Positions 41,328 through 49,634 of a stretch of 64,000 bases of DNA are shown here, piece after piece. The notes under the pieces are model-generated. The model did not search any database. It was not told the DNA's origin and saw nothing but the letters and a program-made list of their open reading frames with translations. The stretch's first letter is position 1. Each line of letters opens with the position of its first letter. The stretch is from Rhizobium sp. ICMP 5592 (GTDB lineage: Bacteria; Pseudomonadota; Alphaproteobacteria; Rhizobiales; Rhizobiaceae), in the NCBI RefSeq assembly GCF_009498525.1, contig NZ_QSNT01000003.1:1-64000 (forward strand). Direction: 5' to 3'. Both the position numbers and the translations under genes were made by a program.

Positions 41328-42392
41328 ATGGGAAGTGTCATTAGGCAACTATTGCGATTTCAACATCGAGCTTCGGAAGCTCGTGTTGAAGGGGCCGCTA
41401 TACAAGATTTGGTTGATCCTCCATTGCCCGTCAATGAGTTGCGTCCCTGGGAGAGACCGTTTCCAGAGGCCGCAACTCTCGAGGATATCATGTATTGTTT
41501 CCGACTTCTGCTCGGACGCAACACCTCGCTCGAGGAATGGCGCGGACACTCCTCACGAGCTGGCGAGCCGCTTTCAGATGTCGTCGCAACGTATCTGAAT
41601 AGCCGAGAATTTCATAACCGTTGCTTACAGATTCCTGAAATGCCGAAAGGTGTCGTCCAGAAAAATAATGGCCGGTTTGAGATTTTTGCGAATGCTAATG
41701 ATCCCGTAATCGGATCTCCAGCTTTAGTTGGATCCTACGAGCCTGAAGTTGCGAGCGTGATCGAGAGCTTGCTGAAGCCAGGCGATACCTTCCTCGATGT
41801 CGGGGCGAACATCGGCTATTTTAGCCTGCTTGGCGCCTTATTGGTGGGGCGAGAAGGCCATGTTTACGCCGTCGAACCGAATGACCTGAACGTCAAATTG
41901 TTGGAGAGCAGCCGCAAGGCCAACAACTTTGAAAATATCTCGGTGATGCAGGTTGGTGCATCGCCGAACATCGAGACGCTATTTTTGAACTCGCTTGCGG
42001 GAAATGGTGAGACGGGCCGCCTCGGCGAATTCGATCTATTCGCCACCAGGACTGTGGCAGGCATTCCGCTCGATCTATTGCTGTCCGGTCGAAAAAAGGC
42101 AGTATCGCTTATCAAGATTGATGTGGAAGGCTTTGAGTATAGGGCGCTTCAAGGAGCTGAAACAATTCTTTCGACGGACAAGCCTCGCATCATCTTTGAA
42201 TTTGCTGCGACAGGCATCGATGGCATCAGTGGGGAAGGCTTTCTCTCCTGGCTCGCCAATAAGGGTTACGAGTTCGTGGCCGTATCGGATGGCGTCGATC
42301 TATCCCGAGCGCAAAGCATTGCGACTATCATGGGCGCGTTTGGACAAAGCGGCAAAGACCACATCGATGTCCTGGCGAAACCTATATCCTAA
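41328..42392 (+). CDS. FkbM-family methyltransferase with N-terminal DUF4214-like domain
   Basis: A 354-residue protein. ATG at 41328 (MGSVIRQLLRFQHRASEARV) follows GGGGGAAAG. Residues ~48-100 (EDIMYCFRLLLGRNTSLEEW, VVATYLNSREFHNRCL) match the DUF4214 helix pattern. The C-terminal half is a class I methyltransferase: FLDVGANIGYFSLLGA (SAM motif I, about 155-170), VYAVEPNDLNVKLL and the FkbM box LIKIDVEGFEYRALQGAE. FkbM enzymes methylate sugars and other small groups; next to a tailspike this suggests surface-polysaccharide modification (lysogenic conversion). AT-richer than the virion genes, it looks like cargo. Confidence 0.85.
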   Translation: MGSVIRQLLRFQHRASEARVEGAAIQDLVDPPLPVNELRPWERPFPEAATLEDIMYCFRLLLGRNTSLEEWRGHSSRAGEPLSDVVATYLNSREFHNRCLQIPEMPKGVVQKNNGRFEIFANANDPVIGSPALVGSYEPEVASVIESLLKPGDTFLDVGANIGYFSLLGALLVGREGHVYAVEPNDLNVKLLESSRKANNFENISVMQVGASPNIETLFLNSLAGNGETGRLGEFDLFATRTVAGIPLDLLLSGRKKAVSLIKIDVEGFEYRALQGAETILSTDKPRIIFEFAATGIDGISGEGFLSWLANKGYEFVAVSDGVDLSRAQSIATIMGAFGQSGKDHIDVLAKPIS

Positions 42393-42503
42393 ATCGTTTC
42401 GACGCCGCGCAATTTCAGTTTTGGTTCGTTTGGCGGCGGCCGGCCGCATTTGACCTTGCCGCAGCTAGCCTAAACTCGGCTCCGATCATCACCGGAGCCG
42501 CTC

Positions 42504-43580
42504 ATGTTCGATCCAGCCACTATTTCCGCCATCGCTACGACCGCGGCTTCCCGCCAGATCCCGGCCGCTGCGCTCTGTGCTGTGGTGGATACCGAGAGCA
42601 ACGGCGTCGTCTCGACCAGGATCCAGGGCGTCGAAATGCCGGTGATCCGGATCGAGGGGCATTATTTCGACAAACTTGTTCCTGCGGCAAAGCAGGCTGA
42701 GGCACGCAAGACTGGCTTCGCCTCTCCCGTTGTCGGCGGAGTGAAGAACCCGAAATCGCAAGAGGATCGCTATCGCATGTTCTCGGCGATGTGCGACATC
42801 GATCGGGACGCGGCGATCTCGTCCTGCAGCTGGGGCGTCGGCCAGGTCATGGGCGTGCACTGGAAGGCGCTGGGCTTCGCTTCGGCCGAGGCTTTCCGCC
42901 TGTCCGTCTGCTCCGGTCTTGGCGGCCAGGTCGAGGTCATGGTGCGCTTTATCGAGCGCAACGGTCTGCTCGACGAGATCGAGCGGCAGGACTGGGCCGG
43001 TTTCGCGCGTGGCTATAATGGGCCTAGCTATAAGGTCAACGCCTACGATACCAAGATGGCGAAAGCGTTCGTGGCCTATGGCGGCGCCGTGGCTGCCTCG
43101 GCGGCGACCGGCATGCTGCGCATGGGATCCTCCGGCGCCGGCGTCCGCGAGCTGCAGACGCTGCTCGTCCGTGCCGGCTACACGATCAAGGTCGACGGCG
43201 ATTATGGTCCGTCCACCCGCGACAGCATCAAGGCGTTTCAGCAGGTCAAGGGCCTGACGGTCGACGGCGTTGCCGGACCTGAGACACAGGCCGCCCTGAA
43301 GGCCTACCAGGTGACGCCGACGGAGCGGCCGGGGGCAATGTCCTTCAGCGCCGTGCCGGCCGTCCAGAACGCTGCAAAGGGCATGGCGCCGGTGGCGCTC
43401 CTGGCGACCATGCGCGGCCAGATCTCGGATGCAGCCGCGCAATTCACCGGAACCGGCTTCCAGGCCGCCGACGTTGCCTCACAGCTGCTGTTGGGGGCTG
43501 CCGCCATCATCGGCGTCGGTTTGACCGGCTACGCGCTCTACGGCTGGTGGAAATCGACCAGGACGGTGGAGCAAGGCTGA
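42504..43580 (+). CDS. Endolysin: N-acetylmuramidase with peptidoglycan-binding and C-terminal membrane segment
   Basis: A 358-residue endolysin starting MFDPATISAIATTAASRQIP. Residues 1-190 are an N-acetylmuramidase (DUF3380-type) domain: VVDTESNGVVSTR with likely catalytic E31, RIEGHYFDKL, SCSWGVGQVMG and FARGYNGPSY. Residues ~205-275 are a peptidoglycan-binding repeat (LRMGSSGAGVRELQTLLVRA, DGDYGPSTRDSIKAFQQ). Near the C-terminus QLLLGAAAIIGVGLTGYALY is a transmembrane helix, unusual for endolysins, which mostly carry N-terminal anchors. It starts the lysis cassette. Confidence 0.88.
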   Translation: MFDPATISAIATTAASRQIPAAALCAVVDTESNGVVSTRIQGVEMPVIRIEGHYFDKLVPAAKQAEARKTGFASPVVGGVKNPKSQEDRYRMFSAMCDIDRDAAISSCSWGVGQVMGVHWKALGFASAEAFRLSVCSGLGGQVEVMVRFIERNGLLDEIERQDWAGFARGYNGPSYKVNAYDTKMAKAFVAYGGAVAASAATGMLRMGSSGAGVRELQTLLVRAGYTIKVDGDYGPSTRDSIKAFQQVKGLTVDGVAGPETQAALKAYQVTPTERPGAMSFSAVPAVQNAAKGMAPVALLATMRGQISDAAAQFTGTGFQAADVASQLLLGAAAIIGVGLTGYALYGWWKSTRTVEQG

Positions 43581-43837
43581 TGGGCGCTGTGATCGGTCTC
43601 TTCCTCAAGGATAACTGGATCCCGATCCTAATCGTGCTTGCCATCATTGCGGCGATCGGTGGCGTCTATCTCAAGGGGCATGCGGACGGAAAAGCCAATG
43701 GCGAGGCCGAGAAGACGCAAGCCGTCTTCAACCAGCTCAAGGAAAGGAACATCACCGATGAAAAGGTTCAGAGCATGTCTGATCCTGAGCTTTGCCGGGC
43801 TGTTTTCGGGGTGTGGCGTGACAACCGGTGCCAGTGA
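43580..43837 (+). CDS. Rz-like inner-membrane spanin candidate
   Basis: An 85-residue protein starting MGAVIGLFLKDNWIPILIVL; the ATG overlaps the endolysin TGA. Residues 12-32 form a single N-terminal transmembrane helix, followed by a charged, helical periplasmic part (GKANGEAEKTQAVFNQLKER) ending in a Cys-containing segment (LCRAVFGVWRDNRC). The size, topology and the lipoprotein gene that starts within it in another frame match i-spanins, which help rupture the outer membrane at lysis. Confidence 0.7.
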   Translation: MGAVIGLFLKDNWIPILIVLAIIAAIGGVYLKGHADGKANGEAEKTQAVFNQLKERNITDEKVQSMSDPELCRAVFGVWRDNRCQ

Positions 43838-43970
43838 CGGCGCCGGCTATGCCGCGTTGCATCCGAGTGCTGCCACACGCGAATTCATCTTCGCCAACGA
43901 TCGACCGTTTACCCAGGAAGTCGCCGCGCACAATATCCAGTGCGGCAAGGATCCGATGTGCAGGAAATGA
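43758..43970 (+). CDS. Rz1-like outer-membrane lipoprotein spanin candidate
   Basis: A 70-residue lipoprotein starting MKRFRACLILSFAGLFSGCG. The first 18 residues are a signal sequence with lipobox LFSGC, so the mature protein would be about 52 residues and acylated at that Cys. It is not proline-rich as classic Rz1 is, and it has three further Cys. The gene begins 80 nt inside the upstream spanin gene in the +1 frame and extends past it, the typical overlapping spanin architecture. An outer-membrane role is inferred. Confidence 0.68.
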   Translation: MKRFRACLILSFAGLFSGCGVTTGASDGAGYAALHPSAATREFIFANDRPFTQEVAAHNIQCGKDPMCRK

Positions 43971-43980
43971 AGGGCATACC

Positions 43981-44418
43981 GTGACTGACCTAACCGGAGA
44001 CGACACCATGCAGATGCCGGAGCGCGCGAAGAGAATGGGGGCAAACATCAATACCGTCGTCGGTATTCTCTCGATCGTGTCATCGGTCGGCATGGGCGTC
44101 TGGGTCACGGCCAACAAGAGCCGCGACATCGAGGACCTGCAAAACTGGAAAAAGGACTTCATCATCCAGAACGAAGCCACGGGCGTCCGGGTCGATGAAC
44201 GATTGAAATCGCTCGAGGGAAAGCAGTCGCTAGCGGACGGTGACATCAAGACCCTCGGCTTTCGCATGTCGGCCAGCGAGCAGTCCGTCGGATCCGTGCT
44301 CGCCTCGATCAAGGATCTGACATCCTCGGTCAACGAGCTGAACGGCGATGTGAAGGTCGTTCGCGAGATCCTGGTGCGGCAAGACCGGCAGGATCGGCAG
44401 ATCCCCAGCCTGCGCTAG
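43981..44418 (+). CDS. Phage membrane protein with coiled-coil
   Basis: A 145-residue protein from GTG at 43981 with GAAGGGC before it (ATG at 44008 with GGAG is the alternative). One transmembrane helix (INTVVGILSIVSSVGMGVWV) follows a short basic N-terminus. The rest is a coiled coil (EDLQNWKKDFIIQNEATGVR; LKSLEGKQSLADGDIKTLGF; VNELNGDVKVVREILVRQDR). It is the last lysis-cassette gene and could be a holin-type or auxiliary lysis protein; no holin with two or more membrane helices is otherwise visible. Confidence 0.6.
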   Translation: MTDLTGDDTMQMPERAKRMGANINTVVGILSIVSSVGMGVWVTANKSRDIEDLQNWKKDFIIQNEATGVRVDERLKSLEGKQSLADGDIKTLGFRMSASEQSVGSVLASIKDLTSSVNELNGDVKVVREILVRQDRQDRQIPSLR

Positions 44419-44427
44419 CAGAGGCCG

Positions 44428-44492
44428 TGAGACTTTTGTGAGACATTCGTGAGACTATTTCCGAAAAGTCTCAAGTCTCAAAAAAAGTCTCA
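44428..44492. repeat. Phased GTGAGAC repeats beside attR
   Basis: TGAGAC occurs at 44428, 44439 and 44450 (exactly 11 bp apart) and inverted as GTCTCA at 44468, 44475 and 44487. The array ends 43 bp before the attR core. Helically phased direct repeats near an att core are typical of integrase arm-type or accessory-factor sites. The same word forms the hairpin at 20622. Confidence 0.75.
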
Positions 44493-44535
44493 TAATTTAG
44501 GGATTTATGTAAAATTCAACGATCTCAGAATGATC

Positions 44536-44612
<77 letters not shown>

Positions 44613-44785
44613 ACAACGGCATGCCAAGTATCAGATTTTGATTTCCTGTAAAGAGGAAAATCGGCTGTTCGACCTCGCAGCAGTGGATCGGCCATCCCCT
44701 TGTGGATTCACCAGTCTTTGCAAAACGTCTTGTCGCACGGGCGGAATATCATTACCTCGTAGTATGACTGTTTAAGGGACGTTGC

Positions 44786-45559
44786 ATGTCACGCGCTTTT
44801 CAATCTGTTTGTTTTCTCGCCTCGACCGCACCGGAAGCCCAGGCCGCGCAAGAGGAACTGATTCGCCTCTATGGCCAGACGCCGCAGGCGAATGCCGATA
44901 TCGTCGTGGCGCTCGGCGGAGACGGCTTCATGCTGCAGACGCTGCACACGACGATGAATTCCGGCAAGCGCGTCTATGGCATGAATCGCGGCTCCATCGG
45001 CTTCCTGATGAACGACTATCGCACGGAAAACCTGCTGGAGCGCATCGAGGCCGCGGTCGAGAACGCCTTTCATCCGCTACAGATGACCACGCGCAATGCG
45101 GATGGCAGTAGCTGCGTTGCGCTCGCCATCAACGAGGTGTCGCTGTTTCGCCAGTCCTATCAGACGGCAAAGCTGAAGGTCGAGATCGACGGCCGCGTCC
45201 GCCTGCCGGAATTGATCTGCGATGGGCTGATGGTGACGACGCCGGCGGGCTCCACCGCCTATAATCTATCCGCCCACGGTCCCATCCTGCCGCTGGAAGC
45301 GCCGCTGCTCGCCATGACGCCGGTCAGCGCCTTCCGTCCCCGCCGCTGGCGCGGCGCGCTCCTGCCGAACAAGGTCACGGTGAATATCACCGTGCTCGAG
45401 GCGGAAAAACGCCCCGTCAACGCCGCAGCCGATAATACCGAGGTGAAATCGGTCGTCGGCGTCCGGATTACCCAGAGCGAGGACACGACGGCGCGCATCC
45501 TGTCCGATCCGGACAGGTCGTGGTCGGACCGGATCCTGGCGGAACAGTTTTCGGATTGA
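44786..45559 (+). CDS. nadK: NAD kinase
   Basis: A 257-residue enzyme that phosphorylates NAD to NADP with ATP in the cytoplasm. VVALGGDGFMLQTLH carries the GGDG motif (about residue 40), NRGSIGFLMN the next conserved loop, AINEVSLFR the NE/D motif and VTTPAGSTAYNLSAHGPILP the TPTGSTAY-type motif (here TPAGSTAY). Length is normal for the short alphaproteobacterial form. AGGGAC lies before the ATG. It is convergent with prfB and shares a bidirectional terminator. Confidence 0.93.
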   Translation: MSRAFQSVCFLASTAPEAQAAQEELIRLYGQTPQANADIVVALGGDGFMLQTLHTTMNSGKRVYGMNRGSIGFLMNDYRTENLLERIEAAVENAFHPLQMTTRNADGSSCVALAINEVSLFRQSYQTAKLKVEIDGRVRLPELICDGLMVTTPAGSTAYNLSAHGPILPLEAPLLAMTPVSAFRPRRWRGALLPNKVTVNITVLEAEKRPVNAAADNTEVKSVVGVRITQSEDTTARILSDPDRSWSDRILAEQFSD

Positions 45560-45602
45560 ACATGGTTTTGCCCACTATCGTGACGGCATATCGCTAGCCA
45601 AC

Positions 45603-45632
45603 AAAAAAGCCCCGTCTCCGGGGCTTCTATTG
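45603..45632. terminator. Bidirectional terminator between nadK and prfB
   Basis: AAGCCCCG (45607-45614) pairs with CGGGGCTT (45619-45626) with a 4-nt loop. A run of six A on the left gives prfB (minus strand) a U-tract; the right side gives nadK only a weak one. Confidence 0.85.
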
Positions 45633-45650
45633 TTCAAACAAATCCTGATC

Positions 45651-46782
45651 TCAATCCACGTCGTCGACGACGGCATCGGCTGCGCCGCTGATGCGGTGGG
45701 CAAGCGCCGCTTCCATGAACTCGTTGAGATCACCGTCGAGCACGTCGTCCGGAGCGGTACTGGTGACGCCGGTGCGCAGGTCCTTGACGAGCTGGTAGGG
45801 CTGCAGGACGTAGGAGCGGATCTGGTGGCCCCAGCCGATATCGGTTTTCGACGCGGCTTCGGCGTTGGCTGCCTCTTCCCGCTTCATCAACTCCGCCTCG
45901 TACATGCGGGCACGCAGCATGTCCCACGCCTTGGCGCGGTTCTTGTGCTGCGAGCGCTCCTGCTGGCACTGCACGACGATGCCGGTCGGGATGTGCGTGA
46001 TACGCACGGCCGAATCGGTCGTGTTGACGTGCTGGCCGCCGGCGCCGGACGAACGATAGGTATCGATGCGGCAGTCGCCTTCATTGATATCGATCTGGAT
46101 CGAATCGTCGACAACGGGATAGATCCAGATCGACGAGAAGGACGTGTGACGGCGCGCGTTGCTGTCATAGGGCGAGATACGCACCAGGCGATGAACGCCC
46201 GATTCGGTCTTCAGCCAGCCATAGGCATTGTGACCCTTGACCAGAAGCGTCGCGGACTTGATGCCGGCTTCTTCGCCGTCGTGAACTTCGAGAAGCTCCA
46301 CCTTGAAACGCTGGCGCTCGGCCCAGCGGGTGTACATGCGCAGCAGCATGTTCGCCCAGTCCTGGCTCTCGGTGCCGCCGGCGCCGGAATGAACTTCGAC
46401 ATAGGTGTCGTTGCTGTCGGCTTCGCCCGACAACATGGCTTCCACCTGCCGTCGCGCAGCCTCGGTCTTCAGCGCCTTCAGCGCCTCTTCTGCCTCGCGG
46501 ACGACATCGGCATCGCCCTCTTCCTCGCCAAGCTCGATCAGCTCGACATTGTCGGCAACCTGCTGCTCGAGAGCCCGCACGCCACTGATGCCGTCATCAA
46601 GCTGCTGGCGCTCGCGCATCAGCTTCTGTGCTTCGGCAGCATCGTTCCAGAGGTTCGGATCCTCTGACTTGTTGTTCAACCAGTCCAGTCGTCTTACCGC
46701 CTGATCCCAGTCAAAGATGCCTCCTCAGCAGGCTTATGGCCTGCTTGGTTTCGTCGACAATTTTCTCGATTTCCGCTCGCAT
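45651..46782 (-). CDS. prfB: Peptide chain release factor 2 (programmed +1 frameshift)
   Basis: RF2 recognises UGA and UAA stop codons. The zero frame starts at 46782 ([20 protein letters not shown], then RHL) and hits an in-frame TGA at 46713-46711. Reading shifts +1 at CTT-TGA-C and continues [20 protein letters not shown] to the stop at 45651, for a 376-residue product. The peptidyl-hydrolysis motif is [14 protein letters not shown]. In the usual feedback loop, low RF2 lets the ribosome shift frame and make more RF2. Any annotation starting at 46679 misses the first 34 residues. Confidence 0.95.
46711..46725 (-). promoter_or_regulatory. prfB programmed frameshift signal
   Basis: On the minus strand AGGAGG (46725-46720) is followed by CAT, the slippery CTT (46716-46714) and TGA then C. 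A Shine-Dalgarno-like AGGAGG three bases before the slippery codon and a UGAC stop context are the two known stimulators of RF2 frameshifting. Confidence 0.93.
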
Positions 46783-46908
46783 GTTCCTGCTTCTTTATTC
46801 GGCTGTTCGATGTGAACCGCTGTTCAATTCAAAGAGTGCTGGTGACATAGATACACATGCCGCGGCTGTAAAGCCCTGCGGCATGTTCATTGAACAAATC
46901 CGATTGGA

Positions 46909-49374
46909 TCAGAAGAGGCCGCCGGAGCCTGAGGTGACCGCCTGGTTGGCCTGCGGCGAAGTTCTGAGAATCTCCTCCGGCGCAACCTGTGCCGAAGCAT
47001 CGCCGCCGCCAATGACCGTGAAGGTCGTGGCCGGACCGGTGCCGGGCTTGAAGGCTTCCATGATGGCGTTCGGATCACCGGGCTGAGCCGCCATGCCGGT
47101 TCCGCGATTGACCGCCGTGATCGTCATGCCCGCCGGAACCTGGAATTTCTGCGGCGGCTGGCCCTGGGTGGCGGCCTGCATGAATTCGTTGAAGATCGGC
47201 GCTGCGAGCGAGCCGCCGGTTCCGCCGCGGCCGAGCGTGCTCGGCGTATCGTAGCCGATATAGAGGCCCGCAACGAGGCTCGGCGTGTAACCGACGAACC
47301 AGGCATCCTTCTCGTCATTGGTCGTGCCGGTCTTGCCGGCGACGTCGGTGTTCAGCTTGATCTTGCCGGCGGCAGTACCGCGAAGGATCACGCCCTGCAT
47401 CATCGACGTGACCTGATAGGCCGTCATCGGATCGAGCACCTGCTCGCGATTATCGGCGATCACAGGCTCGTCCTGGTTCTTCCATTCGCTGACATTGCAG
47501 GCTTCGCAGACACGCTCTTCATGCTTGAAGATGGTGGCGCCGTAGCGGTCCTGAATACGGTCGATCAATGTCGGCTTGATCTGCTTGCCGCCATTGGCAA
47601 TGACCGAATAGGCCGACACCATGCGCAGCACTGTCGTTTCGCCAGCGCCGAGCGACATGGCAAGCACCGGATTCATGCGATCGTAGATACCGAAGCGATT
47701 GGCGTATTCGGCAACCAGTGGCATGCCCATGTCGGCGGCAAGGCGCACGGTCATCAGGTTGCGCGAATGCTCGATAGCGAAGCGAAGCGTATGGGCGCCA
47801 CCGCCCTCGCCTTCATAGTTTGTCGGTTTCCAAACATCGCCATTGCTGAGGGTGATCTGCAGAGGATCATCGAGAATGACCGAAGCCGGCGTGTAGCCAT
47901 TGTCCATGGCCGCGGCATAGACGAAGGGCTTGAAGGACGAGCCGGGCTGGCGCTTGGCCTGGGTGGCGCGGTTGAATTCAGATTGCGTGTAGGAGAAGCC
48001 GCCGACCATGGCGAGCACGCGGCCGGTATGCGGATCCATCGCGACGAGGCCACCCTGCACTTTCGGCGGCTGACGCAGGCGATAGGTGCTGGAATCCGCG
48101 CCGCCGGTCTTCTGGGCGAAGATCACATCGCCGGGGCTCAGCACGCCGCTCGGCGATTTCGCGGTCTTGCCGCTGCCAGCCAGGCGGAACGCCCAACGCA
48201 TATCGGCGGCAGCTATGACACCACGCTTGCGCTCGGACGCAACCCTGCCGGCGGCATCGACGCTCGGCTGCAGGCCGATATCGACCGCCTGGTCGGATAC
48301 GGAAAGCACCACGGCAAGCTGCCACTCCGGAACGTCATTCAAAGCCGGAATCTTGGCAAGCTCCGGACCCCAGTCCTGCGACGTGGCGATCTGCTTGATC
48401 GGGCCATGGAAGCCACGGCGCTCGTCATAGTCGATCAGGCCGTCTTGCAGCGCCTTGCGCGCTTCGAGCTGCAATTGCGGATCAAACGAGGTCCGGACGG
48501 AAAGGCCGCCCTCATAGAGAGCCTTCTCTCCATATTGGTCGATCAGCTGGCGACGAACTTCCTCGGCAAAGAAATCCGAGGCGGCAAGCGACGGCCCATT
48601 CTTCGGCGGCACGACGCCGAGGGCCTGCTTCTTGGCCTCTTCCCCATCGCTCTGGCTGACATAGCCATTCTCGACCATACGGTCGATCACCCAGTTGCGG
48701 CGGGTCATCGCAGCTTCGGGATGGCGGAAAGGATTGTAGTTGGCCGGCCCCTTGGGCAGCGAGGCGAGATAGGCCGAATCGGCAATGGTCAGTTCGTTGA
48801 CCGACTTATCGAAATAAGTGAGCGCTGCACCGGCAATGCCATAGGAATTCAGGCCGAAATAGATCTCGTTGAGATAGAGCTCGAGGATCTTGTCCTTGCT
48901 GTAGGCCTGCTCGATGCGGAAGGACAGGATCGCTTCCTTGAGCTTGCGGTCGAAGGTCTGGTCGGCCGACAGAAGGAAGTTCTTGGCAACCTGCTGCGTG
49001 ATGGTCGACGCACCGACAAAGCGGCGGCCGGAACCGATATTCTGCAGATTGACGGCGATGGCGCGCATCAGGCCACCGACATCGACGCCGGGGTGATTGT
49101 AAAAGTTCTTGTCTTCAGCCGAGAGGAAAGCAGCCTTGAGGCGGTCGGGAATGGCCTGGATTGGGATAAACAGCCGATTTTCCCGCGAATATTCCTTCAT
49201 CAGCGCGCCGTTGCCGGCGTGGATGCGCGTCGTTACCGGCGGCGCGTACTTCGCCAGGACCTCGTAGTCCGGCAGATCCTTGGAGACGACGCTCAGATAA
49301 ATAGCCGCCGCAGCCGCAACACCCAGGAACAGGATGCAGCCCAGTCCAAAGAAATATCCTATCAGTCTGACCAT
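46909..49374 (-). CDS. mrcA: Penicillin-binding protein 1A
   Basis: An 821-residue bifunctional peptidoglycan synthase starting MVRLIGYFFGLGCILFLGVA, a single N-terminal membrane anchor. The transglycosylase (GT51) domain shows SAEDKNFYNHPGVD (catalytic Glu) and GASTITQQVAKNFLLS, and RKLKEAILSFRIEQAYSKDK. The transpeptidase domain shows QPGSSFKPFVYAAAM (SxxK), EHSRNLMTV (SxN) and AGKTGTTNDEKDAWF (KTG). An OB-like insert lies between them. It polymerises and cross-links glycan at the inner membrane. It is downstream of the amidase on the same strand. Confidence 0.93.
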   Translation of the reverse strand: MVRLIGYFFGLGCILFLGVAAAAAIYLSVVSKDLPDYEVLAKYAPPVTTRIHAGNGALMKEYSRENRLFIPIQAIPDRLKAAFLSAEDKNFYNHPGVDVGGLMRAIAVNLQNIGSGRRFVGASTITQQVAKNFLLSADQTFDRKLKEAILSFRIEQAYSKDKILELYLNEIYFGLNSYGIAGAALTYFDKSVNELTIADSAYLASLPKGPANYNPFRHPEAAMTRRNWVIDRMVENGYVSQSDGEEAKKQALGVVPPKNGPSLAASDFFAEEVRRQLIDQYGEKALYEGGLSVRTSFDPQLQLEARKALQDGLIDYDERRGFHGPIKQIATSQDWGPELAKIPALNDVPEWQLAVVLSVSDQAVDIGLQPSVDAAGRVASERKRGVIAAADMRWAFRLAGSGKTAKSPSGVLSPGDVIFAQKTGGADSSTYRLRQPPKVQGGLVAMDPHTGRVLAMVGGFSYTQSEFNRATQAKRQPGSSFKPFVYAAAMDNGYTPASVILDDPLQITLSNGDVWKPTNYEGEGGGAHTLRFAIEHSRNLMTVRLAADMGMPLVAEYANRFGIYDRMNPVLAMSLGAGETTVLRMVSAYSVIANGGKQIKPTLIDRIQDRYGATIFKHEERVCEACNVSEWKNQDEPVIADNREQVLDPMTAYQVTSMMQGVILRGTAAGKIKLNTDVAGKTGTTNDEKDAWFVGYTPSLVAGLYIGYDTPSTLGRGGTGGSLAAPIFNEFMQAATQGQPPQKFQVPAGMTITAVNRGTGMAAQPGDPNAIMEAFKPGTGPATTFTVIGGGDASAQVAPEEILRTSPQANQAVTSGSGGLF

Positions 49375-49634
49375 ATGATGCTACCGGTGCTTCTTCTTCA
49401 TGCGGCACATATGCGGGACAATCGCATATTTACGGGCGTTTTGCACGCTGACGGTGTTAATGCAAGACAGCAACAACACAAAGCCGTGCATGCCGTCCGT
49501 GGGCGAACGATACTTCGCTGTAACGGCGGGAATGTGAGCAAAATAGGGCTCCCGCCGGTATTTGCCATTTCATCCCGGCCTATTAGCAGCGGCTGTTACA
49601 TGGAAGACACGAACGGCGCCTGCCGTCCATCCCT

